Shown here: piece after piece, positions 38,832 to 42,590 of the stretch
Position numbering within the stretch: position 1 is the first letter of the stretch
How the letters are laid out: each line of letters begins with the position of its first letter
Assembly (NCBI GenBank): GCA_021784205.1
Contig: JAJXTB010000010.1
Coordinates: 1 to 42,590, forward strand
Length of the DNA stretch: 42,590 nt
Direction of reading: 5' to 3'
From: Actinomycetes bacterium
Lineage (GTDB): Bacteria > Actinomycetota > Acidimicrobiia > Acidimicrobiales > RAAP-2
Program-made: the position numbers and the translations under genes
The notes under the pieces: model-generated
What the model was told of the DNA's origin: nothing
What the model saw: only the letters and a program-made list of their open reading frames with translations
Databases searched by the model: none

Positions 38832-40180
38832 CGATCGACTTCTCCCAGGACCGGATCAACCGTCGAGATGACGGTGATGGCGTCTGACACCGTGCCGCCG
38901 CGCATCAGAAGTGGCACGGCCTGCAGGTTGACGAAACTCGGCGCGCGCACGTGCATGCGCCAGGGCTTGGCCGTGCCGTCGGCGACGAGGTAGCAGCCCA
39001 GCTCGCCGCGGGGCGACTCCACGGCGGAGTAGACCTCGCCGGCGGGCACGTGGAAGCCCTCGGTGAAGAGCTTGAAGTGGTGGATCAGCGCCTCCATGGA
39101 CTCGCCGATGCGCGCGCGCGGTGGGGGCGTGACCTTGGGGTCCTGACTGCGGTAGTCCCCGGAGGGCATCTTCTCCACGCACTGGCGAACGATGCGCGCC
39201 GACTCGCGAATCTCGTTGAGGCGGATCGCGTAGCGGTCGAAGTTGTCGCCGTAGGTGCCGACGATCACGTCGAAGTCGACCTGGTCGTAGGCCAGATAGG
39301 GCATCGTGCGTCGCAGGTCCCAGGCCACCCCGGTCGAGCGCAGCAGCGGTCCGGTCACGCCCAACGCCAGGGCCTCTTCAGCCATGAGCGGCGCGACGCC
39401 GATCATGCGGTTGCGAAAGATCGGTTGGCCCGTCAGGAGCTGGTCGTACTCGTACGTGCGCTCTTCGATGGTGTCACAGATCACCAGCACGTCGTCCTGC
39501 CAGCCGTCAGGCAGATCGGCGGCGACGCCGCCGGGGCGCACGTAGTTGAGATTCATGCGCAGGCCCGTGGTCTTCTCAAAGAAGGCGAGGATCAATTCGC
39601 GTTCGCGCAGGCCGTAGATCATCATCGACGACGAGCCGAGGTCCATGCCGTTGGTCGCCATCCACACCAGGTGCGAGGACATGCGATTGAGCTCGCTCAT
39701 CATCATGCGAATCCATACGGCGCGCTCGGGGACCTCGATGTCGAGGAGCTTCTCGACGGCCATCGAGTAGGAGAGCTCGTTGATGACCGGGCTCAGGTAG
39801 TCCATGCGCGTGACGTTGGTCGCACCCTGGATGTAGCTGAGCTCTTCGCCCGTCTTCTCCATTCCGGTGTGCAGGTAGCCGATCACCGGCTTGGTGCGCA
39901 GGACGAACTCACCGTCGAGCTCGAGCATCAATCGCAGCACGCCATGGGTCGACGGGTGCGACGGACCCATGTTGATGATCATCGTCTCGTCGTCGCGCCG
40001 GTCGACGTCGATCGAGCGCGCGTCGAGCACGCGCCCGTCCACGCGCAGTACCGCGCCGACTTCGCGGCCGAGCTCGCCCGTGGGGGTCAGTTCGCGGCGC
40101 TGGAGCTCCTGGGCGCCCTCAGAGGTCTCGGCGGTCAGCAGGTCGGCGCGATCGACGGCGCGTACCGTGGGCTCGGTCAT
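38828..40180 (-). CDS. nuoD: NADH-quinone oxidoreductase subunit D
   Basis: 450 residues, the quinone-site subunit related to [NiFe] hydrogenase large subunits but lacking metal cysteines. Motifs: NMGPSHPSTHGVLRL, IGYLHTGMEKTGEE, MDYLSPVINE and a C-terminal PSFVNLQAVP. An N-terminal extension of about 65 residues precedes the conserved core. ATG at 40180 overlaps nuoC. Confidence 0.98.
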   Translation of the reverse strand: MTEPTVRAVDRADLLTAETSEGAQELQRRELTPTGELGREVGAVLRVDGRVLDARSIDVDRRDDETMIINMGPSHPSTHGVLRLMLELDGEFVLRTKPVIGYLHTGMEKTGEELSYIQGATNVTRMDYLSPVINELSYSMAVEKLLDIEVPERAVWIRMMMSELNRMSSHLVWMATNGMDLGSSSMMIYGLRERELILAFFEKTTGLRMNLNYVRPGGVAADLPDGWQDDVLVICDTIEERTYEYDQLLTGQPIFRNRMIGVAPLMAEEALALGVTGPLLRSTGVAWDLRRTMPYLAYDQVDFDVIVGTYGDNFDRYAIRLNEIRESARIVRQCVEKMPSGDYRSQDPKVTPPPRARIGESMEALIHHFKLFTEGFHVPAGEVYSAVESPRGELGCYLVADGTAKPWRMHVRAPSFVNLQAVPLLMRGGTVSDAITVISTVDPVLGEVDR

Positions 40181-40668
40181 CGGGGACCCGGCGCTTCCTT
40201 GAACTGCACCGGCACGCGGCCCACGCTGTAGTCCTTGCGCAGCGGGTGACCCTCCCAGTCCTCGGGCATCAGGATGCGCGTGAGGTCGGGATGATCCGTG
40301 AAGATCACGCCGAACAGGTCGAAGGCCTCGCGCTCCATCGCCTCGACGCCGGGATAGAGCGAGAAGAGCGAGGCGACCTGGGGCTCGTCGCCGGCCTGGA
40401 CGCGAATCCGCACCCGCGAGCGCTTGGTCAAGCTGAGAAGGTTCACAACCACCTCGAAACGCGTGGCCGCCACGCCCTCGGGCAGGAGGCGGTCCTCGTG
40501 GCCCAGGTAATCCACGGCGCATACATCCGAACAGAGCTCGTAGCCGCCGTCCTTGAACGCGGACACCAGCGCGAAGTACTGCTCACGGGTGGGAAAACAG
40601 GCGACGTCGGCGCCGACGGCGTCGGCCACCACGACGCCCTCGGGGGCACCTACCGGCAGGTCGATCAC
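40177..40668 (-). CDS. nuoC: NADH-quinone oxidoreductase subunit C
   Basis: 163 residues, short but complete, ending in the family signature [34 protein letters not shown]. Separate from NuoD, unlike the fused NuoCD of E. coli. The GTG at 40668 overlaps the nuoB stop (GTGA). Confidence 0.97.
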   Translation of the reverse strand: MIDLPVGAPEGVVVADAVGADVACFPTREQYFALVSAFKDGGYELCSDVCAVDYLGHEDRLLPEGVAATRFEVVVNLLSLTKRSRVRIRVQAGDEPQVASLFSLYPGVEAMEREAFDLFGVIFTDHPDLTRILMPEDWEGHPLRKDYSVGRVPVQFKEAPGPR

Positions 40669-41228
40669 TTGGGGGTCCCCAGTCTCACCGCGACGGGCAT
40701 CTCGGGCGTCCAGGGGCTGTCGTCCTTGGCGAGGTGAACCGGGCGGCCCTCCTCGCGGCGCTTGAGGATCTCCTTCGTGCGGATCAACTCGTGCAGGGTG
40801 AAGATTGAGTGCATCAGCGTCTCAGGGCTCGGCGGACATCCCGGCGCGTAGACGTCCACGGGCACGATCTGGTCGACACCCTGAACGATCGCGTAGTTGT
40901 TGAAGAGTCCCCCGGTCGACGCGCACACGCCCATCGAGATCACCCACTTGGGCTCCATCATCTGGTCGTACACCTGACGTAGCACGGGGGCCATCTTCTG
41001 CGAGACGCGCCCGGCGACAATCATGAGATCGCTCTGGCGCGGAGAGGCGCGAAAGACCTCCATGCCGTAGCGCGCCAGGTCGAAGTCGGCTGCGCCCGTG
41101 GCCATCATCTCGATCGCGCAGCACGCGAGGCCGAAGGACGCCGGCCACAGCGACGCGCGACGCGCCCAGCGCACGAGGTCTTCGACGCGGCCGGTGATGA
41201 AGTTGTGCTGCAGGTCCTCTAGCGCCAC
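40665..41228 (-). CDS. nuoB: NADH-quinone oxidoreductase subunit B
   Basis: 187 residues. It holds the terminal cluster N2 that reduces quinone. Ligands: the tandem Cys pair in [17 protein letters not shown] and [12 protein letters not shown] at 41228 directly abuts the nuoA stop with no gap. Confidence 0.98.
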   Translation of the reverse strand: MALEDLQHNFITGRVEDLVRWARRASLWPASFGLACCAIEMMATGAADFDLARYGMEVFRASPRQSDLMIVAGRVSQKMAPVLRQVYDQMMEPKWVISMGVCASTGGLFNNYAIVQGVDQIVPVDVYAPGCPPSPETLMHSIFTLHELIRTKEILKRREEGRPVHLAKDDSPWTPEMPVAVRLGTPK

Positions 41229-41681
41229 TTAAGCCACCCGTTCCACGTCGGCACCGAGGCGCACGATGGTCGACGACGAGGTGCGAGCCGGCAGGCCCGG
41301 GGTCAGGTGCTTGACGGGTCCCCAGGTGAGGGCGCCCTCGGACACCAGGAACAGCAGGGCGGCGAAGACCGCCAGGGAGAAGGCCAGCACCTCGACGAGG
41401 GCGAACGCGCCGAGCTGGCGAAAGACGACCGCGAAGGGGTACAAGAACACGACCTCGATGTCGAAAATCACGAAGATCATGGCCACGAGATAGAAGCGGA
41501 CGGGGAACCGCAGCGGGGGGTCTATCTCGGGGACGATGCCGCATTCGTAGGGTGCGAGCTTCGCTTCGGTCAGACGCTTGCGCGGCGCCAACATCGACGA
41601 CGCAACCAGCGAACCCGAAGCGAAAAGCACACCGAGAATGAGCAGTCCCAATATCGGCAGGTACTGGTCCACGTTCATCAT
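41229..41681 (-). CDS. nuoA: NADH-quinone oxidoreductase subunit A
   Basis: 150 residues, three membrane helices, with the conserved loop YECGIVP (the quinone-site-loop Cys) and FYLVAMIFVIFDIEVVFLYP. First gene of the operon. Two adjacent ATGs (41681 and 41678) are possible starts; the ribosome site is weak (GGTAGAA). Confidence 0.97.
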   Translation of the reverse strand: MMNVDQYLPILGLLILGVLFASGSLVASSMLAPRKRLTEAKLAPYECGIVPEIDPPLRFPVRFYLVAMIFVIFDIEVVFLYPFAVVFRQLGAFALVEVLAFSLAVFAALLFLVSEGALTWGPVKHLTPGLPARTSSSTIVRLGADVERVA

Positions 41682-41689
41682 TTCTACCA

Positions 41690-41703
41690 GACCCGACAGG
41701 GTC
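41690..41703 (-). promoter_or_regulatory. Hairpin in the nuoA leader
   Basis: GACCC-TGTC-GGGTC, a perfect 5-base stem and 4-base loop on the minus strand, ends nine bases before the nuoA start. A stronger ribosome-site-like GGGAG lies upstream of the hairpin, so folding could bring it nearer the start. Weak evidence. Confidence 0.25.
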
Positions 41704-41769
41704 GCTTTTCTCCCTTCGACCCGGGTCCTTCGTCCTTGTGGTTCCCAGCGTCGAGGAGGTGCGCGCATC

Positions 41770-41786
41770 GTTCTAGTGTGGTCGGG
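41770..41786. promoter_or_regulatory. Overlapping divergent -10 elements around a CTAG
   Basis: Plus strand TAGTGT (41774-41779) lies exactly six bases before the GTG at 41786, predicting a leaderless message for the reductase gene. On the minus strand TAGAAC (41775 to 41770) could serve nuo with a leader of about 80 bases, though its last base is off consensus. The two share the CTAG at 41773-41776. No -35 is clear on either strand. Confidence 0.4.
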
Positions 41787-42590
41787 TGCTACGCGTCGCT
41801 GAGATCCCCCATCGTGACTTCGACGTCGTCATCGTGGGTGGCGGACCTAGCGGCTCGGCCTGCGCCTACTGGCTGGCCGATGCGGGCTGGTCAGTGTGTC
41901 TCATCGAGAAGAAGACGTTCCCGCGTGAGAAGACCTGCGGCGACGGTCTCACCCCGCGCAGCGTGCACCAGCTCAACGAGATGGGCCTGGGCGACGAACT
42001 CGCCGCGCGCGGGCATCGCTACGAGGGCCTGCGCGCCTTCGGCTTCGGCGCGAGCCTCGAGCTGGCCTGGCCCGAACACCCCGTCTTTCCCCACTACGGC
42101 TACACGATCACGCGATTCGACCTCGACGGACTCGTCGCCGCGCACGCCGAGTCCGCGGGCGCCGTCGTGGTGGTCGGCGCCGAAGCGACCGAACTGCTCG
42201 ATATGGGCGACGCCGCGCCCTCACGCCTGCCCGGCGCGCGCGGCGTGGCGGTGCGCGACGCCAAGAGCGGCGACGTCGCCGAGGTGCGCGCCACCTACGT
42301 CGTCGTCGCCGACGGGCAGAACTCGCGCCTGGGGCGGGTCCTGGGCGTGGAACGCGTGCGCGACTGGCCGATGGGCATGGCGCTGCGCGGTTACTACGCG
42401 AGCGATCGCCATGACGAGCCCTGGATCGAGTCGCACCTCGACATCCGCAGCCCCGAGGGCGACGTCGTGCCGGGATACGGCTGGATCTTCCCCCTGGGCG
42501 ACGGGCGGGTCAACGTGGGTGTCGGACTGCTCTCCACTGGCGGCAAGTGGAAGGGCGTGAACACGACGAAGCTCCAGGAGTACTTCGTCG
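41786..42590 (+). CDS. Geranylgeranyl reductase-family flavoprotein, probably menaquinone reductase, 3' end missing
   Basis: 268 residues visible, open to the window edge. FAD Rossmann motif VVIVGGGPSGSACAYWL (residues 14-30), then the family hallmark EKTCGDGLTP (48-57) and GYGWIFPLGDGRVNVGVGLL. Members reduce isoprenoid double bonds; mycobacterial MenJ reduces one bond of the menaquinone tail. Divergence from nuoA fits a quinone role, and the same family sits beside nuoA in Streptomyces (from memory). The GTG at 41786 is the only plausible start: an in-frame TAG lies 12 bases upstream and there is no ribosome site. Confidence 0.9.
   Translation, partial: MLRVAEIPHRDFDVVIVGGGPSGSACAYWLADAGWSVCLIEKKTFPREKTCGDGLTPRSVHQLNEMGLGDELAARGHRYEGLRAFGFGASLELAWPEHPVFPHYGYTITRFDLDGLVAAHAESAGAVVVVGAEATELLDMGDAAPSRLPGARGVAVRDAKSGDVAEVRATYVVVADGQNSRLGRVLGVERVRDWPMGMALRGYYASDRHDEPWIESHLDIRSPEGDVVPGYGWIFPLGDGRVNVGVGLLSTGGKWKGVNTTKLQEYFV

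Noticed and set aside
25797..41681. An F420-dependent or ferredoxin-dependent complex instead of NADH dehydrogenase
   Set aside because: nuoE, nuoF and nuoG are all present with intact FMN, NADH and cluster motifs.
41307..42560. An open plus-strand frame running across nuoA and the reductase gene
   Set aside because: It is out of frame with the reductase motifs, which begin at the GTG at 41786.
1..42590. Mobile element, prophage, CRISPR or defence island
   Set aside because: No transposase, integrase, phage gene, attachment-site repeat or spaced repeat array was seen; the genes are core metabolism.

Overview
The window looks like chromosomal DNA from a very GC-rich actinobacterium. Supporting signs are a WhiB-family regulator, the three-helix Rieske protein and diheme cytochrome c of an actinobacterial cytochrome bcc complex (ctaE-qcrCAB), a class II HelD helicase, a hemE-hemH-hemY set of the coproporphyrin type, frequent GTG starts, and 4-base stop/start overlaps. 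Ser/Thr-rich linkers and overall gene content would suit the class Acidimicrobiia, but that placement is inference. I see no tRNA, rRNA, CRISPR array, insertion sequence or prophage, and no gene-free stretch over about 120 bases.

Left part, mostly minus strand (907-17882, read right to left): helD, ctaE, qcrC, qcrA, qcrB, a membrane-anchored phosphodiester glycosidase-like gene, hutG, hutH, hutU, hutI, a GNAT gene, a MoxR-type AAA+ ATPase and a VWA-domain partner. Neighbours overlap or lie at most about 30 bases apart. Respiration (bcc and cytochrome oxidase subunit III) thus runs straight into histidine degradation (histidine to urocanate to imidazolonepropionate to N-formimino-glutamate to glutamate). 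At the far left are a whiB gene with its own promoter region and, converging on it, the 3' end of a glutamate formiminotransferase gene, a second possible way to use formiminoglutamate.

Middle part (18000-25745), mostly plus strand: hemE-hemH-hemY, overlapping by 4 bases each, encode late heme synthesis, which supplies the cytochromes. Then come a small HAD phosphatase-like gene on the minus strand, a 996-residue membrane protein that joins a degenerate calcineurin-like phosphoesterase domain to an MprF-type DUF2156 domain, and a membrane GGDEF diguanylate cyclase.

Right part (25797-41681), minus strand: a complete 14-subunit complex I operon, nuoA to nuoN in standard order, with a DcsG/RimK-like ATP-grasp gene overlapping the end of nuoN. 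Divergent from nuoA is a geranylgeranyl reductase-family gene (probably menaquinone reductase), cut by the window edge. Complex I, menaquinone modification, the bcc complex, oxidase subunit III and heme synthesis make this a respiratory-chain neighbourhood with a histidine catabolic module inserted.

Most interesting points: three GACAC elements (the WhiA/WhiB recognition motif known from Streptomyces) upstream of whiB; a RecA-independent DNA-damage (PafBC-type) promoter match upstream of helD; the phosphoesterase-MprF fusion; the ATP-grasp gene coupled to nuo; and two apparently leaderless genes.
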